Translations under genes and position numbers: made by a program | Shown here: in pieces, positions 8,902 through 15,661 of the stretch | Numbering within the stretch: the stretch's first letter is position 1 | Layout: every line of letters starts with the position of its first letter | The notes under the pieces: model-generated | What the model saw: the letters and a program-made list of their open reading frames with translations, nothing else | What the model was told of the DNA's origin: nothing | Databases searched by the model: none | Assembly (NCBI GenBank): GCA_030151865.1 | Contig: JASLCK010000115.1 | Coordinates: 1 to 30,276 of the forward strand | DNA length: 30,276 nucleotides | Source of the DNA: Rhodospirillaceae bacterium | Lineage (GTDB): Bacteria; Pseudomonadota; Alphaproteobacteria; Rhodospirillales; Magnetospirillaceae | Direction of reading: 5' to 3'

Positions 8902-9447
8902 ATGTTCATTCAGACCGAACACACCCCCAATCCCAACACTCTGAAGTTCCTGCCCGGCCGTGATGTCATGGGCCGTGGCACCGCCGATTACGCTTCGGCC
9001 GAAGCCGCCAAACTGTCGCCGCTGGCCAATCGTCTGTTCCAGGTCGAAGGGGTGACGGGCGTGTTCCTCGGGGCCGATTTCGTCACTGTCTCCAAGGCCG
9101 ATGATACCGACTGGGATGTGCTGAAGCCGTTGGTGCTGGGCGCGATCATGGATCACTACACTTCGGGCATCGCCGCCGAGGAAGTGGCCCATGGTCACAG
9201 CGAATCCGAAGAGGACAGCGAGATCGTCGTCCAGATCAAGGAACTGCTTGATACCCGCGTCCGCCCGGCTGTCGCCAATGACGGCGGCGACATCGTTTTC
9301 CGGGCTTTCCAGGACGGTATCGTCTATCTGCACATGCAGGGCTCCTGCTCGGGCTGCCCCAGTTCGACGGCTACTTTGAAGCATGGCATTGAAAATATGC
9401 TGCGTTATTACGTCCCGGAAGTGCAGTCGGTTGAAGCTGTCGAATAA
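8902..9447 (+). CDS. Nfu-type iron-sulfur cluster carrier (NifU C-terminal domain)
   Basis: A 181-residue Fe-S cluster carrier delivering assembled clusters to apoproteins. The N-terminal half (about residues 1-87; MFIQTEHTPNPNTLKFLPG) is the Nfu_N domain; the C-terminal half (about 105-180) is the NifU-like domain with the cluster-binding motif CSGCPSS, Cys149 and Cys152. The architecture matches the alphaproteobacterial/mitochondrial Nfu1 type rather than E. coli NfuA, whose N-terminal domain is A-type. The ATG at 8902 has AGGA at 8890-8893; a longer in-frame reading from 8851 adds non-conserved residues and is rejected. The gene stands alone between the TonB-like operon and the Bax-like gene. 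The 8738-8901 gap presumably holds its promoter; a weak TTGAAC/TACAAG pair (8808-8835) is all I can offer. Confidence 0.93.
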   Translation: MFIQTEHTPNPNTLKFLPGRDVMGRGTADYASAEAAKLSPLANRLFQVEGVTGVFLGADFVTVSKADDTDWDVLKPLVLGAIMDHYTSGIAAEEVAHGHSESEEDSEIVVQIKELLDTRVRPAVANDGGDIVFRAFQDGIVYLHMQGSCSGCPSSTATLKHGIENMLRYYVPEVQSVEAVE

Positions 9448-9516
9448 AGCCAGTTTTTTCCTGCTGTTGCGGGGTCGATGTCACATCGTAATGACGTCTG
9501 AATAGCTGTGTTTGAT

Positions 9517-9545
9517 TTGTCAGTAACGGCTTGATTAATGATAGT
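9517..9545 (+). promoter_or_regulatory. Sigma-70-type promoter for the Bax-like gene
   Basis: TTGTCA (9517-9522), a 17-base spacer and GATAGT (9540-9545) match the sigma-70 consensus at 5/6 and 4/6 positions. This predicts a transcript starting near 9552, about 105 bases upstream of the ATG at 9659 and right at a perfect inverted repeat. Confidence 0.45.
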
Positions 9546-9549
9546 TATC

Positions 9550-9578
9550 GCGACGCAACATACAAAATGTTGCGTCGC
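9550..9578. repeat. Perfect 12-base inverted repeat at predicted transcription start
   Basis: GCGACGCAACAT (9550-9561) and ATGTTGCGTCGC (9567-9578) are exact reverse complements separated by 5 bases (ACAAA). The following bases (CTCTGTTTTGG) are only weakly T-rich. Placed about 100 bases after nfu and directly downstream of a good -10 box, it may be an operator, a 5' mRNA hairpin of the Bax-like gene, or a terminator of nfu. The repeat is seen; the role is open. Confidence 0.6.
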
Positions 9579-9658
9579 CTCTGTTTTGGCGTTATGGTCA
9601 CCCTAACGCTGGGGAAGTCTTGGGGGATTCAAGGAGCAACTGGAGAGCGATTGAACTA

Positions 9659-10612
9659 ATGCATCATAAAACCTGGACCACACTGCGCGACGGTTCTCTG
9701 CTGGCCACTTTGGCCATTGCGGTCGTCGGGCTGGTCGCCCTGGTTTCGAGCGGCTCGCCATCTCCGAAGATGAGCACGGCCCCTAAGCCGACTGCGGTCG
9801 CGCGGGGCAGCATGCCGCCAGTTACCTTCACTATCAAACAGTCCGAAACCCGCAATGCCACGCGTCTGATGGCCGCGTTCGACCGCATCGGTTATGACCT
9901 GAATGCTGTCGCCGCCGGGTATATTTCGGTTCCCCGCGTCTTGCTGGCGTCACTGCCGCCCGACATCGACGATATCGATGGTCTGGACGAACGCAAGGCG
10001 CTGTTCCTGCGCACCCTGTTGCCGGTGGTGCTGAACGTCAACGACCGCATCGGCGCGGATCGTGTGCATCTCTTGAAGGTGCGCGAAACGGTCAATGCCG
10101 GTGCCGCCCTGTCGCCCGAGGATGTGCAGTGGGTCATGGCTCTGGCTGATGCCTATGACCAGCCTGACGCCGACCTCGATGCCTTGGCCAAAAAGGTCGA
10201 TGTCATTCCGCCCTCCCTTGCTTTGGCTCAAGCCATCGAGGAAAGCGGCTGGGGAACGTCGCGCATTGCCCGCGAGCAGAACGCTTTGTTCGGGCAGTTC
10301 GGCGCCGATGAAAGCGGCCAGTATTCTTATCGCAACTTTGCCAGCCTGAACGAGGCGGTGGAGTCTTATGCCCGCAATCTCAACACCCATCGGGCCTATC
10401 GTGAATTCCGCCTGGCCCGCGCCCGCATGCGTGGCAAGTCGGGGGAAATCGACGGCTTCCAACTGGCTGCCACGCTGCATCGTTATTCCGAACGGGGTGG
10501 CGATTACGTGGACAGTCTGCGCTCGATCATGAATGCCAATGGGCTGGATGCTTATGATGCGGCCCGCCTGAATGTGCGGACCGTAGCCACCATCGTCGCC
10601 AGCAACAACTGA
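9659..10612 (+). CDS. Membrane-anchored Bax-like glucosaminidase-domain protein
   Basis: A 317-residue protein with an N-terminal membrane anchor at about residues 13-31, a low-complexity linker and a C-terminal glucosaminidase domain of the Bax/peptidoglycan-hydrolase type. The catalytic-region signature is PSLALAQAIEESGWGTSRIA with the likely acid Glu194, followed by NALFGQF and an ESYARNLNTHRAYREFR segment typical of Bax. It probably cleaves glycan bonds in peptidoglycan at the periplasmic face. The ATG at 9659 is preceded by GGAGAGCG; a TTG at 9620 in the same frame would add 13 unlikely residues. It stands alone, with its own predicted promoter upstream and a strong terminator downstream. 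Family call is from the motif; the actual substrate is unproven. Confidence 0.82.
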   Translation: MHHKTWTTLRDGSLLATLAIAVVGLVALVSSGSPSPKMSTAPKPTAVARGSMPPVTFTIKQSETRNATRLMAAFDRIGYDLNAVAAGYISVPRVLLASLPPDIDDIDGLDERKALFLRTLLPVVLNVNDRIGADRVHLLKVRETVNAGAALSPEDVQWVMALADAYDQPDADLDALAKKVDVIPPSLALAQAIEESGWGTSRIAREQNALFGQFGADESGQYSYRNFASLNEAVESYARNLNTHRAYREFRLARARMRGKSGEIDGFQLAATLHRYSERGGDYVDSLRSIMNANGLDAYDAARLNVRTVATIVASNN

Positions 10613-10630
10613 CGGCGAATGGTTCAAACA

Positions 10631-10668
10631 AAACGGGGCGCGGTGGGGTTTCCATCGCGCCCCTGTTT
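10631..10668. terminator. Bidirectional terminator between convergent genes
   Basis: Stem 10631-10646 with 10652-10668 (AAAC-GGGGCGCG against CGCGCCCC-T-GTTT, one bulged base and one G-U) with a 5-base loop. It has A-rich sequence on the left and T-rich on the right, so it can serve both the Bax-like gene (+) and the dipeptidase gene (-). Confidence 0.75.
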
Positions 10669-10697
10669 ATGTGCCGGGTGTGTTTTGGGGGGGTGTC

Positions 10698-11267
10698 TTA
10701 CAGAACGTGCGGCATCATCGGGGTTGGCAAGGCTGTGTCGCTGATCAACGGATAGCTGGCCCGCGCATTGAACAATTGATAGTGCCACCATTCATTGGTG
10801 TAAAAGTCCCATCCCGCCGTGGTCATGATGCCCATCAAAAGAAAGCGGTTGCGTTGCGCTTCCTGGGAAATCTGGGTGTTGCCGTGGTGGGATAGCGGGG
10901 TAAAGGCGTCGAACACGGTGCCCATGTCCAGCTCTTGGCCGGTGGCTTTGTCCACCAGGGTCAGATCGATCGCCGCCCCCCGCGAATGGGGAGAGCCGCG
11001 CCGGGGATCGGCCAGAAAGTCGGGATCGGGGGTATGGTTCCACAGCACCCACTGAGCTTCAGTGGGGCGGTAGGCGTCGAAGATGCGAAAGCGCAGCCCC
11101 AAGGCGGCGGCCAGTTCGATGGCGCGGGCTAAGTGCTTGGCGCCATCCTGATTAAGATAGCAGTCGGCGCGGGCATAGACCGCCTTGCCGGTGAAATTGT
11201 TGGGGGTGGCGTAGGCCAGGGCGATTTCCACATCGAAATCGGGGGGCTGAATGCGGACCAGGGCCAT
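10698..11267 (-). CDS. ddpX: D-alanyl-D-alanine dipeptidase (VanX/DdpX family)
   Basis: Zinc dipeptidase that hydrolyses D-Ala-D-Ala, in Gram-negatives usually for recycling or catabolism of cell-wall dipeptide rather than for glycopeptide resistance. The 189-residue protein shows the complete active site: Arg67 in FDAYRPTEAQ, zinc ligands His94 and Asp101 in SPHSRGAAIDLT, catalytic Glu159 and ligand His162 in NEWWHYQL. No signal peptide is visible, so it is predicted cytoplasmic. It is divergent from tsaB across an 80-base gap and convergent with the Bax-like gene. The ddp transport genes found with ddpX in E. coli are absent here, so the symbol describes the family only. ATG at 11267 is the natural start. 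Confidence 0.9.
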   Translation of the reverse strand: MALVRIQPPDFDVEIALAYATPNNFTGKAVYARADCYLNQDGAKHLARAIELAAALGLRFRIFDAYRPTEAQWVLWNHTPDPDFLADPRRGSPHSRGAAIDLTLVDKATGQELDMGTVFDAFTPLSHHGNTQISQEAQRNRFLLMGIMTTAGWDFYTNEWWHYQLFNARASYPLISDTALPTPMMPHVL

Positions 11268-11347
11268 GATATGCGTTCAAACCTTTGCAGGACGAAAATT
11301 GGGCGGCAGTATAGCCCCGATTTCAGAAAGAAGCGGAAAAAGCGATC

Positions 11348-12028
11348 GTGACGGTACTGGCATTTGATTGTAGCACCCAATGTTGTTCGGCCGCTGTGCT
11401 GGACGATCAGGGCCGGGTGCTGGCCCATCGCAGCGCCGTTATGGCGCGCGGGCAGGCGGAAGCCTTAATGCCGATGATCGTCGCCACTCTGGCCGATGCC
11501 GGGCGGACCTGGGATCAGGTGGATCTGGTGGGGGTGACGGTGGGGCCGGGGACCTTTACCGGTTTGCGTATCGGTCTGGCCGCCGCGCGCGGTATGGCGG
11601 TGGCCAGCGCACTGCCGGTTGCCGGGGTCACCACCACGGCGGCGGTGGCCCAGGCCACCCAGCCCGAAGAACGGCGGGGCCGCACCGTGATCGCCTGTAT
11701 TGACGGCAAGCGTTCGGATGTTTTTATCCAGGCTTTTGACGAAACCCTGACCCCGTTGGGGGAGCCTGACGCCCTGATGCCCGAAGATGTGGCGCAACAT
11801 TATCCGGGCCCCTTGTTGTTGGCGGGCGATGCTGCCCAGCGGGTTGCGGCGGCACTGCCGGGCGCGACCTTGTCCCAATCGACGCTGCCCGATGCGCGGG
11901 TGGTCGCCGCTTTGGCGCAGCGTCTGTATCGTGACGGCGGGGCCTTGCCGCCCCATCCCCTTTATGTCCGTCCGCCGGATGTCACCTTGCCGGGTGGTGT
12001 TCCCTCTCAGCCTCAAGGCGGCCGGTGA
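11348..12028 (+). CDS. tsaB: tRNA threonylcarbamoyladenosine biosynthesis protein TsaB
   Basis: Partner of TsaD and TsaE in making t6A at position 37 of ANN-decoding tRNAs; TsaB itself is a catalytically inactive ASKHA-fold homologue that scaffolds TsaD. The 226-residue product begins MTVLAFDCSTQCCSAAVLDD (phosphate-1-like loop) and carries the hallmark GPGTFTGLRIGLAAARGMA near residues 69-87. Translation starts at GTG 11348; upstream is AGAAGCGGAAAAAG, only a weak ribosome-binding site. Its TGA overlaps the ATG of rimI, the usual tsaB-rimI pairing in bacteria. The C-terminal tail PPDVTLPGGVPSQPQGGR is ordinary for the family. Confidence 0.95.
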   Translation: MTVLAFDCSTQCCSAAVLDDQGRVLAHRSAVMARGQAEALMPMIVATLADAGRTWDQVDLVGVTVGPGTFTGLRIGLAAARGMAVASALPVAGVTTTAAVAQATQPEERRGRTVIACIDGKRSDVFIQAFDETLTPLGEPDALMPEDVAQHYPGPLLLAGDAAQRVAAALPGATLSQSTLPDARVVAALAQRLYRDGGALPPHPLYVRPPDVTLPGGVPSQPQGGR

Positions 12029-12456
12029 TGGTGCTGCATGATCTGACCATCGCCCATGCCGAACTGTTGGCGGGCATGCACCACGTTTGCTTTGTCGAGC
12101 ATTGGGACAAAGACGCCATGGCGTCTTTATTGGCGACGCCGGGAACTTTCGGATTTCTGGCCGAAGAGAACGGGCCGCAGGGTTTTATTCTGTGCCGGGC
12201 GGCGGCGGGCGAGGCGGAAATTCTGACCGTGATGGTGCTTCCGCCTTATCGTCGCCACAAAGTCGGGGCAATGTTGCTTGATGCAGCCTTCCGCTCTGCC
12301 TGCGATGCCGGTGCGCAAGAAATGTTCCTAGAGGTTGCTGCCGACAATATGGCGGGGCAGGGGCTTTATTCTACGCATGGGTTTGAACAGGTTGGTTTGC
12401 GCCCCCGTTACTATGGCGGAAAGACAGACGCTTTGGTGTTGCGTCGGAATTTATAG
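12028..12456 (+). CDS. rimI: Ribosomal protein S18-alanine N-acetyltransferase
   Basis: GNAT acetyltransferase expected to acetylate the N-terminal alanine of ribosomal protein S18, using acetyl-CoA. The 142-residue product shows the acetyl-CoA loop region VLPPYRRHKVGAMLLDAAF and the RimI-type C-terminal block FLEVAADNMAGQGLYSTHGF followed by RPRYYGG. The ATG at 12028 overlaps the tsaB stop by one base; a GTG three bases earlier is in the same frame and cannot be excluded. It ends 6 bases before the end of the convergent TusA-family gene with no terminator between. Some RimI homologues have other GNAT substrates, so the specificity is inferred from the tsaB linkage. Confidence 0.9.
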   Translation: MVLHDLTIAHAELLAGMHHVCFVEHWDKDAMASLLATPGTFGFLAEENGPQGFILCRAAAGEAEILTVMVLPPYRRHKVGAMLLDAAFRSACDAGAQEMFLEVAADNMAGQGLYSTHGFEQVGLRPRYYGGKTDALVLRRNL

Positions 12457-12462
12457 CCCGGC

Positions 12463-12711
12463 TCAGGCGATTTTGATGGTCAGGCGGTGAATACCGGTTT
12501 CGCTTTCCCCTTCTTCCGGGGTCAGCGAGAGAATAACGTGACCAAGTTCCGCAACTGATTTTGGCACATTGCGAATGGGTTCATTGCCTTTCAGGCGAAC
12601 TTCCAAGATGTCGCCCGATGCCATTTTTTCGATCATTAACTTGGTTTTGACAAAGGTCAGCGGGCAAACCTCGCCTGTGATGTCGATGTGCTGATTTTCC
12701 TGCCCAACCAA
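12463..12711 (-). CDS. TusA-family sulfurtransferase-like protein
   Basis: A small protein of the SirA/TusA/YedF fold. It starts ITGEVCPLTFVKTKLMIEKM, where the family's CPxP signature reads CPLT: the sulfur-carrying Cys is kept and the second Pro is replaced, a variant I recall in other alphaproteobacteria. From TTG 12711 the product is 82 residues, the family's usual size, and that TTG has an excellent CAGGAGA six bases upstream (12718-12724). The frame can be extended to ATG 12762 (99 residues), but that would overlap the likely mucR promoter and has no good ribosome-binding site. Persulfide transfer is the family role; the acceptor here is unknown. It is divergent from mucR. Confidence 0.85.
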   Translation of the reverse strand: MVGQENQHIDITGEVCPLTFVKTKLMIEKMASGDILEVRLKGNEPIRNVPKSVAELGHVILSLTPEEGESETGIHRLTIKIA

Positions 12712-12734
12712 TCTAATTCTCCTGTTTTCTTCTT

Positions 12735-12771
12735 TGTTAACATTCTGTGTTGCCAGAAGCACTAAGACAAC
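12735..12771 (-). promoter_or_regulatory. Possible promoter for the TusA-family gene
   Basis: On the minus strand TTGTCT (12771-12766) and CAGAAT (12748-12743) are 17 bases apart, each 4/6 to consensus. A start near 12736 would leave ATG 12762 outside the transcript and favour the TTG start. It lies face to face with and overlaps the mucR promoter. Confidence 0.3.
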
Positions 12772-12778
12772 TTATATA
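12750..12778 (+). promoter_or_regulatory. Sigma-70-type promoter for mucR
   Basis: TTGCCA (12750-12755), a 17-base spacer and TATATA (12773-12778), with transcription predicted near 12785, about 30 bases before the mucR ATG. Spacing is ideal and both boxes are close to consensus. Confidence 0.6.
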
Positions 12779-12814
12779 GAGCGGCAACCGTTGTACTCAA
12801 AGGACCGTTTTTCA

Positions 12815-13237
12815 ATGTCCGACCAATCGAACCAAAATGAATTGCTGGCGCTGACCACCGAAATCGTCGCCGCCCATGTTGGCAATAACTCGGTGGCCGT
12901 GGCTGATCTGCCGCAGCTCATTCAGGAAGTTTACCGTACCCTGGCTTCCGTCGGCACCGCGTCGGCGGCTCCCGAACGTCCGCAGCCTGCGGTTCCGGTG
13001 AAGAAGTCGGTGACGCCGGATTACATTATTTGTCTGGAAGACGGCAAGAAGCTGAAGATGCTGAAGCGCCATCTGAAGACCGCTTATAATATGACCCCGG
13101 AAGAATATCGCGACCGTTGGGGCCTGCCCGCCGATTATCCGATGGTGGCCCCGAATTATGCGCAGCATCGCAGCTCGCTGGCCAAGAAGATTGGCCTGGG
13201 CACCAAGCCGCGCAAGCGTCGGCGGACCGCCGTCTAA
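12815..13237 (+). CDS. mucR: MucR/Ros-family transcriptional regulator
   Basis: Alphaproteobacterial DNA-binding regulator of the Ros/MucR family, members of which control exopolysaccharide, motility, cell-cycle or virulence genes. The 140-residue product has an N-terminal helical oligomerisation region (about 8-48), a linker, and the DNA-binding domain at about 68-130, including MTPEEYRDRWGLPADYPMVAPNYA, then a basic tail (KPRKRRR). The Ros zinc site C-x2-C-x9-H-x4-H reads Cys73, Asp76, His86, Tyr91, so only two of four ligands remain. CLEDGK variants are known in MucR proteins, some of which fold without zinc. ATG 12815 with AAAGGA upstream is chosen over an earlier in-frame start at 12734 that lies upstream of the promoter. 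A strong terminator follows. Confidence 0.92.
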   Translation: MSDQSNQNELLALTTEIVAAHVGNNSVAVADLPQLIQEVYRTLASVGTASAAPERPQPAVPVKKSVTPDYIICLEDGKKLKMLKRHLKTAYNMTPEEYRDRWGLPADYPMVAPNYAQHRSSLAKKIGLGTKPRKRRRTAV

Positions 13238-13293
13238 GCCTGTTCGGGCTTGGAAATGGCTGGCTGTCTTCATGACGGCTCCGTGACATCGGA

Positions 13294-13332
13294 CGGCGTC
13301 GGGCGTTGATCGCTCGACGCCGCTTTCTTTTG
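13294..13332 (+). terminator. Intrinsic terminator after mucR
   Basis: CGGCGTCGGGCG (13294-13305) pairs with CGCTCGACGCCG (13311-13322) over 12 positions with one G-U and a 5-base loop, followed by CTTTCTTTTG. It ends the mucR unit before fur. Confidence 0.8.
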
Positions 13333-13371
13333 TCATTGCGCCTGAGTTCTTTTATCAGTTAAAACGCAAGG

Positions 13372-13800
13372 ATGATTTCGCGTATCGAACAGCGTTGCAT
13401 CGACAAGGGTATGAAGATGACCGAACAGCGTCGGGTCATCGCCCGGGTGCTTTCGGATGCAACTGACCATCCCGATGTTGAAGAAGTCTATCGCCGTGCC
13501 ACGGCGATTGATTCGAACATCAGTATTGCCACCGTCTATCGGACGGTTCGGTTGTTCGAAGAAGCCAATATTCTGGAACGCCATGACTTTGGCGACGGCC
13601 GCGCCCGGTACGAGGAAGCGCCGGAATCCCACCATGACCACCTGATCGATGTCCATTCCGGTCACGTGATCGAATTCCATAATGATGAGATCGAAGCCTT
13701 GCAGCGGGAAATCGCGCGCCGCTTCGGTTATAAGCTGGTCGGCCATCGCCTGGAGCTGTATGCGGTTCCGCTGGCGCCCGAAGGCGACGACGGCCAATAA
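13372..13800 (+). CDS. fur: Fur-family metal-responsive transcriptional regulator
   Basis: A 142-residue Fur-superfamily repressor: N-terminal winged helix (about 1-80; MTEQRRVIARVL and the recognition helix IATVYRTVRLFEEAN) and a C-terminal dimerisation/metal domain. The HHDHLI metal-sensing motif is intact at residues 87-92. The CxxC of E. coli Fur (structural zinc) is missing; the corresponding segment reads DVHSGHVIEF, as in many alphaproteobacterial Fur/Mur proteins, some of which respond mainly to manganese. Whether this one is iron-responsive Fur, Mur or another paralogue cannot be settled here; no heme-regulatory CP motif typical of Irr is seen. ATG 13372 has AAGG upstream. olsB begins 54 bases downstream. 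Confidence 0.9.
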   Translation: MISRIEQRCIDKGMKMTEQRRVIARVLSDATDHPDVEEVYRRATAIDSNISIATVYRTVRLFEEANILERHDFGDGRARYEEAPESHHDHLIDVHSGHVIEFHNDEIEALQREIARRFGYKLVGHRLELYAVPLAPEGDDGQ

Positions 13801-13854
13801 CCTGACGGCGGTCGCGTTAAAAACGCAGACCCCCGCAAGCCTTGACGAGGAAGA

Positions 13855-14658
13855 ATGAACGCCGAGATGAGCGAGCTGGACGAGGCGAATTCGGCCGGAC
13901 TGGAAGTTCGGCTGGCGGTCTCTTCCGCCGAGATCGAGGCGGCGCAGCGTTTGCGCTACCGCGTGTTCTATGATGGCATGGGTGCCAAGCCGACACCCGA
14001 AATGGCTGCTTCCGGCCGGGATTTCGACGATTTCGACGAGGTTTGCGATCATCTTCTGGTGATGGACCGCAATCGCGGTGACGGGCCCGAAGGTGTGGTC
14101 GGCACCTATCGTTTGCAGCGCCGGGAAAGCGAGAAGTTCCAGCGGTTTTATTCGGCCGGTGAATATGACATCGCCGGAATTGCGTCCTTCAAGGGCAATG
14201 TCCTGGAATTGGGGCGGTCCTGCGTGGATGAAGCCTATCGCACCAAGATGACCATGCAGATGTTGTGGCGCGGCATCGCGGGCTATGTGTTCACCCACAA
14301 CATTGATTTGATGTTTGGCTGCGCCAGCCTGCCTGGCACCGACCCGCAGGCGTTGGCCCTGCCGCTCAGCTATCTCTACCATAATCATCTGGCTCCGGCC
14401 GATATCCGCCCGCGTGCGCTCGATCATCTTTATACCGAGATGAACCTGCTGCCCGCCGACGGCATCAACGCCAAGCGCGCCCTGGTGCAATTGCCGCCGT
14501 TGGTGAAGGGGTATCTGCGCCTGGGCGGGTTCATCGGCGACGGCGCGGTGATTGACCATCAGTTCAACACCACCGACGTCTGCATCATCGTTAAAACGGA
14601 TCTGGTCACGGATAAGTATTTCCGCCATTACGACCGGACCGCTTCGCGCAATCTGTAA
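13855..14658 (+). CDS. olsB: L-ornithine N-alpha-acyltransferase (OlsB-like GNAT)
   Basis: Probably transfers a 3-hydroxyacyl chain from acyl-carrier protein to ornithine, giving lyso-ornithine lipid, the first step of ornithine-lipid synthesis. The 267-residue protein has the OlsB/autoinducer-synthase-like N-acyltransferase layout: AAQRLRYRVFYDGMGA near residue 30, GTYRLQRR, and the conserved LELGRSCVDEAYR block near residue 118, then GCASLPGTDP. The ATG at 13855 follows GACGAGGAAG. The decisive context is the acyltransferase gene starting 12 bases after its stop, the classical olsB-olsA partner. The family also contains hemolysin-like proteins of uncertain activity, so substrate is inferred from the pairing. 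Confidence 0.85.
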   Translation: MNAEMSELDEANSAGLEVRLAVSSAEIEAAQRLRYRVFYDGMGAKPTPEMAASGRDFDDFDEVCDHLLVMDRNRGDGPEGVVGTYRLQRRESEKFQRFYSAGEYDIAGIASFKGNVLELGRSCVDEAYRTKMTMQMLWRGIAGYVFTHNIDLMFGCASLPGTDPQALALPLSYLYHNHLAPADIRPRALDHLYTEMNLLPADGINAKRALVQLPPLVKGYLRLGGFIGDGAVIDHQFNTTDVCIIVKTDLVTDKYFRHYDRTASRNL

Positions 14659-14670
14659 AAGGATCGCGGT

Positions 14671-15552
14671 GTGGACGACGCAGACAGTCTGAAGACCAGC
14701 GCAATCCATTCTCCGACAGCGGCGGCGGCGCGGCTTTTGTCGTTCCTGCTATGGTCTTTGCTGATCATTCCGCCCTATGCCTTGGTTTTGGCTTTAGGGC
14801 GGCGGACCGTGCCGCTGTGCCGCCGGATCGCCCGTTTTTACTGGCATGTTGTCTGCAAGATCGTCGGGTTGGAAGTGGTGGTCCAGGGTGTCCCCTGTGC
14901 GCATAAGCCGACCCTCTATTTGGCCAACCATGCGTCCTATCTCGACATCTTGGTGTTGGGATCGCAGGTGGAATCCGCTTTCGTCGCCAAAAAGGAAGTC
15001 GGGCAATGGCCGGGCATCGGCATCCTGGCCAAGCTGGGCCGCACGGTGTTCGTGGATCGCCGCCCACGCAAAAGCCTGCAACAGCGCGACGAGATGCTGG
15101 GTCGTCTGGCCGAGGTTAACGAATCCCTGATCTTGTTCCCTGAAGGCACCAGTAATGACGGCAATCTGGTGTTGCCGTTTAAAAGTGCCTTGCTGTCGGT
15201 GGCTGAACAGATGTCCAGTGGTGCCGCCGAACTGCCGGTTCAGCCGGTTTCGGTGGCCTATACCCGCTTGGGCGGCCTGCCCATGGGGCGTTGCTGGCGG
15301 CCGTTCTTCGCCTGGTATGGCGATATGGAACTGGCCCCGCATCTGTGGTTTTTTCTGGGCCTGGGCACCACGCGGGTCGAAGTGACCTTTCATCCCGTGG
15401 TTAGTCTGGCACAATTCGGTTCGCGCAAGGCGCTGGCCGATCATTGCCACGCCGTGGTTTCGCGCGGGGTGGTGGCGTCCAATATCGGTCGTCCCCTGCC
15501 GGTCGCGGTCGATCACGTCGCCCCTGACCAGACGGATGCCCCCGCCCCGTGA
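14671..15552 (+). CDS. olsA: Lysophospholipid / lyso-ornithine-lipid acyltransferase (OlsA/PlsC-like)
   Basis: Membrane acyltransferase of the PlsC family, here probably adding the second acyl chain to lyso-ornithine lipid. The 293-residue product has an N-terminal membrane segment (about 21-44), the catalytic NHASYLD box with His87 and Asp92, the FVDRRPRKS block near 127, and FPEGTS at 156-161. The C-terminal part includes VQPVSVAYTR. Start is GTG 14671 with AAAGGA upstream. PlsC-type enzymes that make phosphatidic acid look similar, and the assignment to ornithine lipid rests on olsB lying immediately upstream. A terminator hairpin follows the stop. Confidence 0.82.
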   Translation: MDDADSLKTSAIHSPTAAAARLLSFLLWSLLIIPPYALVLALGRRTVPLCRRIARFYWHVVCKIVGLEVVVQGVPCAHKPTLYLANHASYLDILVLGSQVESAFVAKKEVGQWPGIGILAKLGRTVFVDRRPRKSLQQRDEMLGRLAEVNESLILFPEGTSNDGNLVLPFKSALLSVAEQMSSGAAELPVQPVSVAYTRLGGLPMGRCWRPFFAWYGDMELAPHLWFFLGLGTTRVEVTFHPVVSLAQFGSRKALADHCHAVVSRGVVASNIGRPLPVAVDHVAPDQTDAPAP

Positions 15553-15568
15553 CCGGCGCGTTCCCTGG

Positions 15569-15606
15569 AAAGCGGCATTGACGGGCGATAAGGCCGCTTT
15601 TATCTG
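15569..15606 (+). terminator. Likely terminator after olsA
   Basis: AAAGCGGC (15569-15576) pairs with GCCGCTTT (15593-15600), an 8-base perfect stem with a 16-base loop, followed by TATCTGTTTG. It probably closes the olsBA unit. The T-run is modest. Confidence 0.6.
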
Positions 15607-15631
15607 TTTGCACAACAGTGTCAAAATGTCT

Positions 15632-15660
15632 CACCCTTAGGGTGGGTTTTTTCCTTTTGG
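15632..15660 (+). promoter_or_regulatory. Small hairpin plus T-runs just before miaB
   Basis: CACCC (15632-15636) and GGGTG (15640-15644) flank a 3-base loop, followed by GG, six T, CC and four T. It has the form of a short intrinsic terminator but ends only 2 bases before the proposed miaB start, so it could be a second terminator of olsA with a miaB promoter hidden elsewhere, or a leader element of miaB. Confidence 0.35.
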
Positions 15661-15661
15661 T

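Noticed and set aside
10698..11267. VanX-like gene as a vancomycin-resistance element
   Set aside because: No vanH, vanA-type ligase or vanRS is nearby and the host is Gram-negative; a DdpX-like dipeptide-recycling role fits better.
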